In this document: positions 1 through 12,422 of the stretch, in pieces
How the letters are laid out: each line of letters starts with the position of its first letter
Position numbering within the stretch: position 1 is the stretch's first letter
Program-made: the position numbers and the translations under genes
Notes under the pieces: generated by a model
The model's input: only the letters and a program-made list of their open reading frames with translations
What the model was told of the DNA's origin: nothing
Database searches by the model: none
Source of the DNA: Torymus aiolomorphi
Lineage: Eukaryota; Arthropoda; Insecta; Hymenoptera; Torymidae
DNA: 64,000 bases
Assembly: GCA_036365515.1 (NCBI GenBank)
Contig: CM070877.1
Span: forward strand, 7,077,001-7,141,000
Direction of reading: 5' to 3'

Positions 1-106
1 AACTTATAAGAATATTTAAAATAATATCGTTTAAAATTCAGTAGTGGAGCAAAAAAAAATTCTACTTTTTATTAGAACGTATGTAAAACGGTATTATAAT
101 TCATAG

Positions 107-344
107 GCTGGGATAGGCGATACAGTGGTCTATCAGACTCGGATTTGCCATCGATGGGACACGAACCACATTCACTTTCACATAGTCACGTTCACAGAAT
201 GCACAGATCACGGAGAGGTCGCATTAGTCCAGAGAAGGACGTACTGGCAGATCTTGGCGATTCTGATATGGAGAGTCTTGCCTCAGTGACGAGCAGTGCC
301 TTTAGCACACAATCTGAACGACCACGTGGCTCTAGGGGATTGAT
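107..344 (+). CDS. rim: rim (RIM active-zone protein) exon 1 of those in window, partial gene
   Basis: Internal exon of the RIM presynaptic scaffold, which docks vesicles and calcium channels at active zones. The acceptor is the TAG at 104-106, where the reading frame has a stop, so the exon cannot begin earlier. The donor is GTGAGT at 345. It encodes about 79 residues with a Ser/Asp-rich segment (RRYSGLSDSDLPS), a His-rich stretch and SLASVTSSAFSTQSERPR, which I recognise as the RIM linker downstream of the PDZ/C2A part. Two bases (AT) are left over, and exon 2 supplies the third, so the phase fits. The Zn-finger, PDZ and C2A exons must lie upstream of base 1. Identity rests mainly on the C2B exons further down and on splice-phase continuity. 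Confidence 0.85.
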
Positions 345-1525
345 GTGAGTATTATCTTTACTTACGCACACTCTTTTTATATATATATTATATATATAAA
401 ATATAAATCATCCATCGATTGCTCATCGTACAAAATTCACAAAAATATAAATATATTTTTGAAATAAACAAAAGTAAACAGCTCTCAGACTAGTTGATTT
501 TTTACCATTAGTTTATTTTTAGCACTTAAAAGGTCGAATACTGACCTATCATAGATAATTTTTCCATTTATTGCACTGCCGTTGCTTCCGTCACTTAATG
601 ACTTTTTCGACAGAATAAAATGCGATGTTGATAAGTATGTATGTGTACGCGCGTCACACTGAGACAAGTCTGATAGCTCGAGTTTGCTTCGGAAAAAAAT
701 CCCTCAGTTAAATGGACATTGTGGATTGATCTCTCTCCGTAGACTTAGTTATAGTATGACGTTAGAATTGAGCTCGCGCCACCCTGCCTGCTTAATCTGC
801 TTTCCCCTGCCCTTTTCAGTGTTAGTGACTTCTTGCGACTGACGTCCCCGAACTAGGTTAGACACTTAGAAATTAGATTATGTACATGCACCTCCTAATG
901 CACTACGCCAATGTCCATTTAACGGTGATTTGAAAATATAAACAAAAAAAAACATTTCAAAGAGCGTCCCATTCTGAAAAATCAGATATAAAATCGGTGA
1001 GCAGTGTCGGTTGAACGGCAATAATCGGATTCGCGTTGATGTTTTTCTTTTAATCGCGTCATGTACCTCACTGCAACTGCACAGCTTTCGCAATTCACAT
1101 TAATTTGACTTGTTACTCTCAATAGTCATTCGGACACGGTGATCGTAAAACCCAAATGAGCGTGATAGCCATTAAAGGTTAGTTCGTTCGATCGACCATA
1201 AGCGTCTAGAGCATACCTCATTAACTGACTTATGCTTGGAGCAAAAAGCTGAGAAAAAGAATGGGGCCCCCTCGAAAAGTCAAAAAACCCTCAAAACACA
1301 TGTTTCTCATCACAAAAACCAAAGACAAAGCAACAAAGACAATGATAAGAGAAATGAACAGCAGTAACATGCAACAGTAACAAGAACAACATAAACAACA
1401 GCAACAATATAACAACAAGAACAAGCAATGTTTAACAATAAAAACAAAATAAAAAACGCTGTAATATAATGTACGTATAATAAATAAGGAATGGTGCAAC
1501 TCTATATGAAAAAAATTGTTTGCAG
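345..1525. other. rim intron between exons 1 and 2
   Basis: Non-coding. It holds a TATATA run near 380-400, a polypyrimidine tract followed by CAG at about 801-819, and a CAA/AAC-rich low-complexity stretch at about 1320-1460. I see no element with inverted termini here. The acceptor of exon 2 (TTTGCAG) lies at 1519-1525. Confidence 0.6.
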
Positions 1526-4500
1526 ACCGACAGTTAAAAACGTTTTTATACCCGGTGTCGTATCCCCGATGCCCCTACCCCCTAGGCGCTCTAGGCGCAA
1601 GCACCGACTTAGGGTACCCTGCAGTGAATGCCATTGCCCAAGTAACAATCCCTGTAAGCCTAGGAGCAACTATCATCCCAACAGCAAGCACAACTACCAT
1701 CCTCCCCCGCACCACAATCCCCTCGTACGGAGCAAGTCCGCAGTCATGCGCTCGCTTTGCAAGAGGATGCGCGCTCCCTTCACACGCTCTCAAACCGTCG
1801 ACGAGAGCGTGCTGCGCTACTACAGCCCCGAGACCAGCGAGTATACCGTCAGCGAGGGCTTCCTCCTCAAGCCGGAGCTGCTTACCCAGACTCGGGGCCG
1901 CAAGGGCCGGATACCCGAGATCTACGTCGAGGACTGCCTGAGCGTCAACTTCAACAAGCGGCTCATCGACAAGTTCCGGGCGAAGAATCGCCGCTACGGT
2001 GACATCAAGCTCGCCTCCTCGAGCTCCTCACCGCCCTACGAGCCCTTTCTTCCACGATTCGTGACCTCCCACAGACGGTCACGAAGCTGGCAGGACCGCA
2101 GCACGCGCACCGGCGCCAGTGCGAGGCCCGTGACCTTCACCAGTGCCAACCTCGCGTGTAAGAGGAAGAATCTCTTCTCCAGTTGGACTTCTCCTCGCCT
2201 CGACTATCCGACCATCCACCAATCGAGCATGCGTAGATCCCTCCTTTCCTCCAAGGCACGAAGCTTCGATTACGATATCGCTTGCAACAATGACTATGCA
2301 ACGACGACGGGACGAGCCCACGGACAGTTTGGCCATGGACTCATGTCGCGCAGGAGCCGGAGTTTTGAGTACGAGAGCATCTCGGCAAACATATTCAGCG
2401 ACGACAGTTTGCAAACCGCCCGGGAGAAAATAAAAAAGAATATGTCGCTCAGTGACGAAGGCTACGGGGACAAAATACCGGCTCTCGGCGACCAGAGCAA
2501 ATCGTACTACGACTCTAATGGCGACGGCAAACTCATCCGCGATCTCAAAAAGAGAAAAGCCAGGCGAAAAGATCTGGGCACGGCTTCACTCGTGATCGAC
2601 GATGACTACGACGACAGTAACGAACGGAACGACTGTGACGTTCACCACGAAAATCTTCTTGCGCGCCAACACGAGTCCCAAAGATTTATGTACGGTTATG
2701 ACTCTGAGCTCAGCTGTGGAGAGACTGAGATATATCTACCCCACGAATACGCGTCCCGGCGCGAGGACAGCAGTAAGCGAAAGTACCCCGAGTTTCTGAG
2801 TCAAGAAAGCTGGCTCAAGTCACCGGAGAAGAGAACAAAGGCTGCCGGCATCGATAATGTGGGCTACAACCCTCGCGCCGATGCGAACGACCACATTTAT
2901 TGCAGTATCGATGAAATTGGTATGTCGTCCCAATGTCTTCCGAATTACAAAAGTGAAATCGAACGACTGTCCCGGTGGCGTAAGTCACCCCTGGAATCGA
3001 GTAGCCAGCACGAACCAGGCGTGAGTTACGATGATAGGAGTAGTCTGCCACCACGAAGGCGTACCAAAAGCAACGATTCCTACCTCGACACAGATTATGC
3101 GGTCTATGACAATTGGAATGTTGTTGACGAAGGTTACGACAATACCGCGGATTTTTATTACGATAACGAGCAACGAAAAAGCAATTACGCCGATTACCAA
3201 CGACAATCTGTTAGATGCACTGATTGCACAGACACTTCGTGGAGACAACGAGATGAAGGTAGTCGCGAGGCGATGATCGCGACAGAACCCTTTTACGAAA
3301 ATGTGCCTTACTCATGGGACAGCACGCTGGCTGTGCCTAGTTTAAACGAGAACAAAAGAATGACACTTGGTCGCGCCGAATCAACGCCAATTTTACATTC
3401 CGATGAGGATTACGGCTTTACGAAACTGGATGATAATTTGCGGCGTATTAATCGACGCAAGCGGAACACAAGCTGCCCAGAAAGTAGAGAAGTAGATAAG
3501 TATATAGAAGATACGTCGGTTCGTAGATACTACGACGACGAGCGGACTAATTATATTTTACAGTCGGATGAAGAATTCGGTTCTGTAGAAACCGTGATAG
3601 ACCGAACATATACAAGCCGAAGAGGTGAACCGGCGTATAACGTCGATTCAAGATACAGAACTTATCGAACGCACAATCGCGAAGACTCGGAAGAATTTCT
3701 ATATACTAGACCGCGAAGTAGAAGAAAAAACAGTTGTCCCGAATGCCGAGAAGAAATGTTAGAAATGGAACGTGCAAGACAACGAAGAAACGAGAGGCGA
3801 GAATCCAGCGACTCTAGGAACAGACATAGGAGACGAAACAGCAGTTGTCCAGAAGCTCGCGAGTTCGATATACTCGATAGTAGCGAGGAGCACCGAATGC
3901 ATCAGCAGCAACAAGAAGAGTATCGCCACCATCAGTACCAGCAGGAGCAACAGCAGTACCCGCAGCAACAACAACAGCGGCAACAGCAGCCGAGCATCAA
4001 GAGAAATGTGGCCATCAGTGACACCCTTGAGTACTACGAGTATTCGATGGAGAGCGAGAGTCAGTGCAGCGAGAACTGCGGATTTGGCCCGTGCGATCCA
4101 CGTAGGCCCCATGACCGAGCACCCCGCCCTGGTAACGCTAATTCAAATCTCTTTGATTCCCAAACCGCTACCTCCGACACTGCTAAAAACCCGCGGACTA
4201 CCACCACAACCACTTACGACGACCATCATCATAACCACCACTACCACCACCACGATAATCCATCACCACCACCACCGTCTCTGGCCCACGTGACGAAAAT
4301 GCAACTGCGCCCCGCTGCAAAAACTAACGGCGATTACGAAAACGTCGTCGATTGCGACCCCACGCGGCGCCGCTTGTCGCGGATACAAATGGACGACGAT
4401 GATCCACATCGTCCACCGCGACACGACGACGACCGAACCAATAATCGACGCTCATCCTCTATGCCCGAATGCAGTGACTACGCGAGCCAGAGCAGCTCAT

Positions 4501-4617
4501 ATGAGAAGCCCAGCAGGTATCCGAACGACGAATCTGATAGGCGTAACGGCAGCATCAAAAGAGGCCAATTTACCAGGAGTTTCAGCAATGCTGATGCGCC
4601 CACCGACGATAAAGTTG
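1526..4617 (+). CDS. rim: rim giant low-complexity exon 2 (about 1,030 residues)
   Basis: A single 3,092-base open exon. The acceptor TTTGCAG ends at 1525; the first base completes the split codon from exon 1 (ATA, Ile), and the donor GTAAGT at 4618 leaves one base that exon 3 completes. The protein is predicted disordered: early Cys/His/Pro-rich segment, many RRSRS-type basic-serine stretches, tyrosine-rich acidic runs, a Gln/His-rich tract at about 3897-3990 and a His-rich tract at about 4219-4260. The motif R-x-x-S-x-P occurs five times (3372-3389, 3461-3478, 3723-3740, 3834-3851, 4449-4466), three of them inside a repeated RNxSCPExRE-like unit. Basophilic-kinase or 14-3-3 contact is an inference. 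Without this exon the phase from exon 1 to exon 3 breaks, so it appears obligatory in this transcript unless another exon was missed. No globular domain seen. Confidence 0.8.
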
Positions 4618-5523
4618 GTAAGTTACATTCTAGCAGCATGAACAAGAAGATTGGCTCTTGTATTTTATCTTCAATACTTTTTGTGATGCATCTTGCGTTA
4701 GCGTACCGCAGATATTTTTATTTATAAAACATCTTTTCTCATTTAAATCTCTTTAAGGCGATGTGAAGTCCAAAATCAACTCAATTTCATTATTTAATAA
4801 ATTAATATTTGAACATTTATTTAGAAAAACAATTTTGTCAGGCGCTCCATATATGTAAATACTATGCTCAGAATTTTTTTGAGTTACTTTATTAGCATTT
4901 CCATCAGATATGCTCGTTTAAAAACTAGATCAAAATTATACAAATGCAGATTCCTACTTACCGGCATTGTGGTTTTTATTTAATTAATTAATTTCTAAGT
5001 ATCATTTTGGAAAAACAGGATTGCCAGGCACTCCGTATATGTAAATACTATACTCTAACATTTTTTTGAGTAATTCTATTAGTATTTGTATAAGATGTAC
5101 ACGTTCAAAAATTATGTCGGTATTTCACATCACCCTGTTTCTTATATCTTTTCGGCATTCATTACTGAAGGCCAATAGATTTAGAGTGGGTTCCGAATCA
5201 CTTATACTGCATCGCAAACATTCTCATATTTTCTTATTCTTTCTTGTTTGTTTACTCTATTCTCCATTATGCTTTTACGTTTGTGTTAAAACTATGACTA
5301 TCGTTTCTTTCTTGTACTCCATTTTAAATTTCTACACTGAGAAAAATCGTATCATAAAAATTACTATAATACATAGTACATGGCTTTAATAACGTTTTGA
5401 CAACTTCTATGATAGATAATGTAATTATTAGGTATAATTATACGCGTATTCTAGTCAATCTAATGTTTGGTCATTTTAAATTATTCTACTCTATTTTCAA
5501 TCTGTGATATCACTATTTTTAGT
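4618..5523. repeat. rim intron 2, 5' part: diverged direct repeat of about 110 bp
   Basis: Two related segments, about 4820-4928 and 5009-5117, share GAAAAACA, a CCAGGC/GCTCC-like box, TATATGTAAATACTAT and TTTTTTTGAGT in the same order and direction. The start of the intron also contains TTAAGGCGATGTGA at 4753, which matches the left terminus of the TTAA element at 21365, but I could not find its partner end, so it may be a solo remnant. No coding signal. Confidence 0.5.
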
Positions 5524-6112
5524 AAAACTGTTTAAAACTGTTCAAAAGTACGTATTTTTGGCTATTTAAAATAGTTTTGAACAGTTTTAAACTGTTTTGA
5601 ACAGTTTTGAACATTTGTGTGAAAACAGTATTAATCAATAAGAATTTGTTTGGAACAGTTTAAAACAGTTTTGAACAGTTATGAAAGGTGTTAAACAGTT
5701 TTAAACGGTATTGAACAATTTTGAATAGTTTTAAACAGTTTTGAACTTTTGTTTTAAAATAGTATTAATAGTATTAATAATTAAGAATTTAAATTGTTCA
5801 AAACTGTTTAAAACTGTTCATAAATGTTCAAAACCGTTTAAAACTGTTTAAAACCGTTCAAAACTGTTTAAAATCGTTCATAACTGTTCAAAACTGTTTT
5901 AAACTGCTCTAAAAAAATCTTGTTGATTAATACTATGTTCATACAAACGTTAAAAACTGTTTAAAACTGTTCAAAACAGTTTAAAACTGTTCAAAACTGT
6001 TTAAAACTGTTCAAAACTGTTTAAATCTGTTCAAAACTGTTTTAAAGTCCAAAAATAAGTACTTTTGAACAATTTTAAACAGTTTTGAACAGTTTTAACA
6101 AGTTTTGAACAA
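5524..6112. repeat. foldback built of exact 10-bp units with phased A-tracts
   Basis: Variants of the decamer AAACTGTTTA/AAACTGTTCA run in perfect 10-base register through 5791-5910 (twelve units) and 5951-6040 (nine units), and their reverse complements fill 5570-5755. The two halves form one long inverted repeat: the arm segments at 5539-5565 and 6045-6070 are complementary, as are 5612-5650 and 5908-5950, with the centre near 5780. Each unit carries a run of three to five A, so A-tracts recur once per helical turn, the classic geometry for intrinsic curvature. It lies in a rim intron. Probably a foldback transposon with amplified internal repeats. Confidence 0.8.
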
Positions 6113-6337
6113 ATGATATTTCCACTAGGGTACTGAGTATTATATAGCCTTAAGTTTAAACTGTGATATTCATTGACTTTCATTGAATTTTAAATAAAAC
6201 CGCTTTATATTAAGGTGTTGTAACGATGTATTCCAAAATACTATAGGCTTGTTAAATTATAAATGTTTTATATCTGCTGTTTAAGTTTGTAAAACTACTT
6301 TTTACAATAAATGAAATACTAATACTCATACATAGTA

Positions 6338-6482
6338 ACGTCGAGACATACTTGCAATATCAAAATAATTACTATGTTTGATAGTAAAAATTTTGCTTTG
6401 AACATAGTAAAAATTACTAAACACAGGAATTTTTACTATAAAAGGTAGTAATTATTTTGATATTGCAAGTATGCCTCAACGT
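6338..6482. mobile_element. small foldback (MITE-like) element
   Basis: Arms 6338-6375 and 6445-6482 are near-perfect inverted complements (about 34 of 38 positions) separated by a 69-base loop rich in TAGTAAAAATT. No coding capacity. The superfamily is not evident, because target duplications are not clear. Confidence 0.65.
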
Positions 6483-7641
6483 ATATTATTATAATACATA
6501 TAGTAATATGTATTATAATAATTTTTATATTGTATGATTTTTCTCAGTGTATTATTACACTGTTTTAATGCAATTTTTTCCACTTACTACTCTTTCTACT
6601 TCACTTTGACTAGTTTATCTTCAGCACAGTCCTCTAGATTTACAATATTATTTTTTATAGGTGCATGCTGAATTGTTTTTAAAACTAAACGTTGCTTTAA
6701 ATTTTCGAAAGGTGCCATCACCAGTGATGAATTGGGAAATCGATCTTATTTCATTAATATGTATCCAATAGGCTTTAACATTGTCTTTGATATTTGTTTG
6801 TCTTGCCTTGTTTGAGGTATCCTACTACTGTCGTTATAGTCTTAATTTATCTTAATATGCGAATCTTATGCAGTCTTAGCTTAGATTAAAGTGCTATGTC
6901 TGTGTACGTGCGTGCGTGCGGAAATTTTATGTGAAATTATAAGAGTACAATTAATTTTCTGCCCTCCTTACTTTTTCCATCTAACGTTACTTTATTTTAT
7001 TACATTTTCTTTACTATTGAACAGCTTTACTGCACCGATCCTAAATCTGTATCCCAACAGGACTTGATTCACCTGAAATTTGTTTTTTCGCTTTTACTTC
7101 GATCTACAGTTTCATTAATTTTCACAGCATTTATTTCTAGAAGCGTAATCCAGACACAAACTAAGCATTTTATCCGAATTATAGCATTGTAAATAAATGA
7201 TATTTATTTTTAAAGATATTTTGCGTTTACTTTTCAACATTACAACGTTTTGATTAATCATTGATAAATTTTTAATTTTTAAGTTTATATTACATTTAGA
7301 TCTTATGGCTGATTCTAATGTTTAACAGGTAATATTAATGCTAATGCTAAAAGTTAAAAAATTCATATATACATAATAGTGCTTATTTCAAAACAGACTT
7401 CTAATGTTGCATTTGAATTTGATGTTTAGGTATACTAGAAAAATGTGAATTCTCATGCAATTAAAGGAAATATTAAAATACAGCAACGTATTGAGTGATT
7501 GGATGCAGATTTTTTTTTTTCAATTTTTATTAGTCGGGCCGTAAATAAGATAAAATAATAGAAATATGTTTACAAGTGTTGAATAAATGATGAAAGATAC
7601 CTGTACGTAAGTATAGTTACTATTGCTTGCATTTCACATAG

Positions 7642-7815
7642 ACGGCAGCTTGAGCGACACAGCCGTGGGTCTACACGTCGAGGAAAGCCAAAGACGTGGT
7701 CGAAAAAGTTCGCCAAGCAGTAAAAGCGGTAGCGGTAGTAGTAGCGGTAGCGCCGTCCAATACCAACCAGGCATGGGCAAAAAGAGCAACAGCACAAGTC
7801 AACTTTCCGCAACAG
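7642..7815 (+). CDS. rim: rim exon 3
   Basis: The acceptor CACATAG ends at 7641 and the donor GTAATG starts at 7816. Two bases complete the split codon from exon 2 (GAC, Asp) and one base is passed on. It encodes about 58 residues including DGSLSDTAVG, RRGRKSSPSSKSGSGSSSG and GMGKKSNSTSQLSATG, a run typical of the conserved RIM linker upstream of C2B. Small residues and serines dominate. Because it leaves one base, it can splice in frame to exon 4 or to exon 5 but not directly to exon 6. Confidence 0.9.
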
Positions 7816-9660
7816 GTAATGCTCACGAAACAGATATCTTCTTCAGAACACGTATATATATATATTTAGAAACACTTTTCTATAAATCGATTCTTTATCG
7901 AATGTAGTTTTAAAATTCTTTTATAATATTTTTTAATTACGAGACATGTGAAACGGATCTGAAAATGTCTACATTAACAGTGCTTATCATATCTTACTCC
8001 TGTAATACTATGGAGATTCAAATGATTAGAAAAAATGAACGAAGCCCTCCGAAACGAAATCGAAATATTAAAATAAAATTATTGTTCAATATTTTGGAGG
8101 CAGTAGATTGATATTTTATTTGCCGTGTATTACGTATGTATCGTGGTCAATAAATCTTGCTACTGTGTTGCACAATCTTTTAAGATTTTGTAAAATGAGT
8201 GAACAGCAAAATTTATCAAAGTTTGTTTGTGAAAATACTCGCTATAAAACTCAAAAATTTCATCTTCTAAAATTTATTGCGAACCTTCCACATTCCCGTA
8301 ATGATTAATAGCTTAAAATTTAAAAAATGTAGCAAGATTTTTTTCTTCACTTTGACTCTTGAGAGTAAAAATATATTAATTTGTGTATATCTATTAATCT
8401 CATTTTTCTAAAATAAATCACTGTTCTCGTTTTTAGTAATTCTTCTATATATTATCTATATATTATATACTATACATTCAGAAACTTAGAAACCTACGTA
8501 GTGACTAATAGGAACAGTAGATATCTATTTTCATTAATTCATTGCGTAATAGTAAAAAAATGATTTGCATACTTTTTCGATACTTATTTTTTCATTACTA
8601 TGATTGTACCATACTGAAAACCCTTTCTATTTTGTTAATTGGAATACAGTTGAATAGAGTCGCACTGTCTAATATACAATACAACAAAATTTGATCCAAA
8701 AATGTATTGTTGAATTTGTTAAATCCACGTACTCTACTGGTTACGCGTCTTCGGACATTTTAATAAAGAAGGTATACGGAAAAAATTTCGATTCTGCCAA
8801 ATCTTATAAAAATTTCAAGTTTGAATGTCAGTCAGGTTAGTCGAATAAAAAACTAATGGAAAAATACTTCTTATGTAAAATATTAATCTTCGGCTTTATT
8901 AAAACTTTTACTATATTTTAAAATTTACTTTAAAAAGAAAAATCTGTTTTAAGTTTAAAGATGCAACTATTTCTTATAATACCATCGCATTTGAAACTAT
9001 GGCAAAGTTAATGCAAGTTTTCTAATTCTTAAATTACTTTTTCGCAACAAGAAAAAAACAATTTTCTAGTACAAAATGAGTATTTTTAATAGTTCCAAGT
9101 AAAATCTGTCAAAAGTTTTGAAATCTATTTAAAAAAAAAATTTTCCGTGTATCTTTTTTCACGCGTGTGTCCAGAAACGCGTGGCCAGTACTTAGTGCAA
9201 GTATTTTAAATTCAATGAAAATTTCCAATTCATAGTTCTTTAAAATGTGAATTAAATAATATTTATATTGTTACTTTCTGAATAGGCTACTAGTTTAAAA
9301 TTAAAATTACTTTTGTTTGAAATTTTTTTTTTAAATAACAAAGAGACATCGATTAGTTTGGAGAAAAGAAGTTTACTTCTTTTATTTCTAAATCTCTATT
9401 TAGATAGGATATAAATAAGTGCCGATTTATGTGTAAAAAGTAACTGAAAAACGGACGGGGTCCTTGAGCTTTCAAAAGGTTCTGCATAGGAGAAAAAGTA
9501 CAAAGTTTTTGTATCAATAGCCGTAATGCACTTATGAATATAGATATAAAGCGATGAAAGAAAAAGAAAAAGGTAGAAAGGCGAAAGTTTGATGGTAAAT
9601 CTTGTTATATGCGTTAACCTCGCAACGTGTTTCTTGGTCGTACATGCGTGGGCGAGGAAG
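7816..9660. other. rim intron 3
   Basis: AT-rich, non-coding. The only structure I see is a weak inverted pair at 8774-9152 (see next entry). Small open frames at 8108-8308 and nearby are AT-rich chance frames. Confidence 0.5.
8774..9152. mobile_element. possible CACGGA-family element, degraded
   Basis: The left edge reads TATACGGAAAAAATTT and the right edge is its approximate complement, AAATTTTCCGTGTATC. These ends resemble the CACGGAAAAAAATTT termini of the two well-preserved 714-bp elements at 20564 and 47238. Internal sequence is unrelated. Low confidence because only the termini match. Confidence 0.35.
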
Positions 9661-9835
9661 GGCGCAAGCGACGGCTCGGTTTCGGAAAGAAGGGGAAGTC
9701 GTCCTTTACAGTTCACAGGAGCGAAGAAGTGCTGCCGGAGCAGCAACCGACCGACGCGTCTAGTGGCCGGAGTGGCAGGCAGCCGAGTTCGGCGAGCAGC
9801 GACGGCGAAGCCGAGGGCAGCGGCGATGGGGACAG
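9661..9835 (+). CDS. rim: rim exon 4 (alternative to exon 5 by phase)
   Basis: The acceptor is the AG at 9659-9660 after a weak pyrimidine tract; the donor is GTCCGG at 9836, a weak non-consensus GT. It encodes RKRRLGFGKKGKSSFTVHR and SEEVLP, which I recognise as the highly conserved basic block of RIM, followed by a Ser/Gly/Asp-rich tail ending GDGD. It takes one base from exon 3 and leaves two bases (AG) for exon 6, giving the junction GDGD-S-WSPSLR. Joining it to exon 5 instead produces a stop at 12204-12206, so the two behave as mutually exclusive exons. Confidence 0.85.
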
Positions 9836-12136
9836 GTCCGGCATATCACACGCACGCCCACACACACACACAAACACGTATAAACACAACATCCGCGAGC
9901 GCTTTTTCATTTTTTCCTCGCATATCGTAGTGCAGCGCATTTTCCTTTTTTTTTGCCGCAACAGGTGGAAAGGAGGCTTCTCATGCGAGCTACCTCTATG
10001 GCTATATCTTAATTACACATTATTTTTTCTCATTTTTCATCAGAGCCCATACATATACTCTGGCGCTCGATATTCTCTCAAATTCTGACATCGTGCACAG
10101 CCTTTACACGGTAGTTGGAAGACTTTCTTCTAATTTTCTACCTCATCAACATGGCAATCAATTTATATTTTCAAGCCATGTTGAAAGTATATATGGTTTT
10201 TCATGATTTTGTCATTCTTTCAACTTCATTTGTAACATTCAAAAGTTTCATTCACATTCATACTACAAAACGTCTTATTTTTAATGAAAGACTAGCCCTT
10301 TTCACATGTTCTACACCATTTATAAGACCTAATATTCGAGTTGGCCACTCAATATTCAAAAACACTCTAGGATTTCTTTGACTTTCTTATAGCAAGGAAT
10401 TTTCTTGATAAATTTTTTGAACATACTTCTTAAAATAAACATTACAACAATAACTGACTTGAGATTCTAATTTTTAGTACTCGAATGTTTCAGAGAAATT
10501 TCATGTAATAAATATTATTTTATAGACATCCTATAGTAATAATTAAATATAATTAATAATAATAATATTATTATAAATAGGAGAATGAAAACAGCAGCAA
10601 GATTGTGCGACTTTTAATGTATTTACAATTCAAACAGTAAATAGCCTTCGACGATGTATCGTAAGTACACCACCGATGTAATGATAAGAAGAGCTGACAA
10701 ATCACTATAACAAGAACAATTACACTAAATAATATTTTACAATCTCATTTTTTAATTGTGATATATTATTGAAAGTGAATATAAGTGAGAAGGCTGATAA
10801 ATGCAAGTAAAAATTATTAATTTTTTTAAAATAATAATAGATACCAACATGATATGTAAATTAATTTAACTTGGTAAAAAATGAGATAACAAAATATTAT
10901 TATAAGATTATGAATACGTTTGCGAAACAGGTGAGAGAGTAAACATTGTTTTGGCTCTTGTTTACTCGACGGCTTATATATCAGTAGATGCCAATTGCAA
11001 ATATTTTTTTCTAGTAATTTTTAATTAGGTACAATATAAAAAGGCTGTTGAAATACGCATTGTCATTTTAACTTATATTACATTTACGATTTTCTATTTA
11101 GATAATACTATGTGAATTTCACACTCTTTTAATGACATGATTTAGCACGATAATAATTTAGTACATATATCTATTTTAGCATTTAGATCTTAGTGTAGTT
11201 TAGTACAAAATAGTGAAAACCATACTATTTCTAATTAGAATAGTACAGAAAATGGAGTTTTAGAAAGCCTGATATTTTAATTTAAATTTTATTACTTTAT
11301 TTTTGTTGGTAAAACAACTACTATTACACGAAAATTAATAAATTCCACTGAAAATATCTCTTCTATCATGCTTAAAACTTGATGCTCAATCATAATATCA
11401 AATGATATTTATCATTTACCAAATAAAAAATGTAAGAGTTCATGTGGACTCTTGTATATGAATTTTTGTTAATAATATGTATCACCGTTTCATATAACAG
11501 TTTCAAGAAAAAGGGTCAGATCAATTCTTCACGTTACAAAATATTTACAGTTTTCTCTTCAGCACTTTTAAACAAAATGAGTCTGACGTGAAAGTGAGAA
11601 AAATTGGTGAAACCTCGCGAGATTTGTGATTTAGCCTTTAGAGGATGAAGTTTATACGATATTATATGATATGTGTAGTCGAGTTTTCGTTCCTTGAAAA
11701 TAATTTGCTTAAATTATTGGTTAGCGTTGATTTGAAAAAACAGTTGACGACTCGACTGCGCCTATCACAAGTTTGTCTTGTAATAATATGTTTATAAATG
11801 ATAACAGTCCTTTCATTCGTCTCATCCCTAAATCTAACTATCTGGCCCCGTCCGTTGATTGGCGCCGTGTTCTGCTCGGTGCGACAACTACTTAATCCCT
11901 GGCAGAGAAAAAGTCGAGGGTTGAAATAATGCGGAAGAGGAATCGAAGAAAGATGGGCAACGGGGAGGGGGCAAGAGAGAGAGAGAGGGGGTGAGGGTGG
12001 GTAGAGGGAGAGAAAGAAAAAGAAAAAAAAACATGATTGAGACACATAGTCAGCCGGTGTTTTCTTCTTTTTGTTTGTTCTTTGTGCATACTTGACAACT
12101 CGGCGCCATGCGCACGCGTCTTACCGACCGACACAG
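9836..12136. other. rim intron 4
   Basis: Non-coding. It contains a CA-rich stretch at about 9850-9885, AT-rich sequence with no clear inverted repeats, and a GA-rich purine tract at about 11928-12030 on the plus strand just before exon 5. No gene or mobile element that I can support. Confidence 0.5.
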
Positions 12137-12422
12137 ACGGAGCAATTGGCTCGGGTATGACCGGGCTGATGAGCGCCGGGAGCGGCAGCTCGAGCACCGG
12201 TCGTAAGCGCAACAGCACGCCGAGTAGCATCGTGCGCTCGGTCGAGGTGATGCCATACAACCAGACGACGATATCATCGAGCTCGCGCCTCGTGGCACCG
12301 AGTCCCGGGACCGGCAGCGCTGGCGGCGTAGCTGGGGGCCGATACGGCCAGTACACGGGAGGATCTTGCGCTAGCGACACCGCAGGCAGCCTCAACTCCA
12401 TCTCGAGCTCCGAGGGAAGCTC
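12137..12422 (+). CDS. rim: rim exon 5 (alternative to exon 4 by phase)
   Basis: The acceptor GACACAG ends at 12136 and the strong donor GTAAGT starts at 12423. About 95 Ser/Gly-rich residues, beginning DGAIGSGMTGLMSAG, then RKRNSTPSSIVRSVEVMPYN and a tail ending SISSSEGSS. It takes one base from exon 3 (GAC) and leaves two for exon 6, exactly the same entry and exit phases as exon 4. GC content and serine codon use are higher than in the surrounding intron. No known domain. It probably lengthens the linker between the basic block region and C2B in some isoforms; that role is inferred. Confidence 0.75.

Noticed and set aside
801..856. Possible extra rim exon after a strong polypyrimidine tract and CAG
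   Set aside because: Reading in the phase required from exon 1 reaches TAG at its own donor, so it would truncate the protein; the exon 1 to exon 2 phase already fits.
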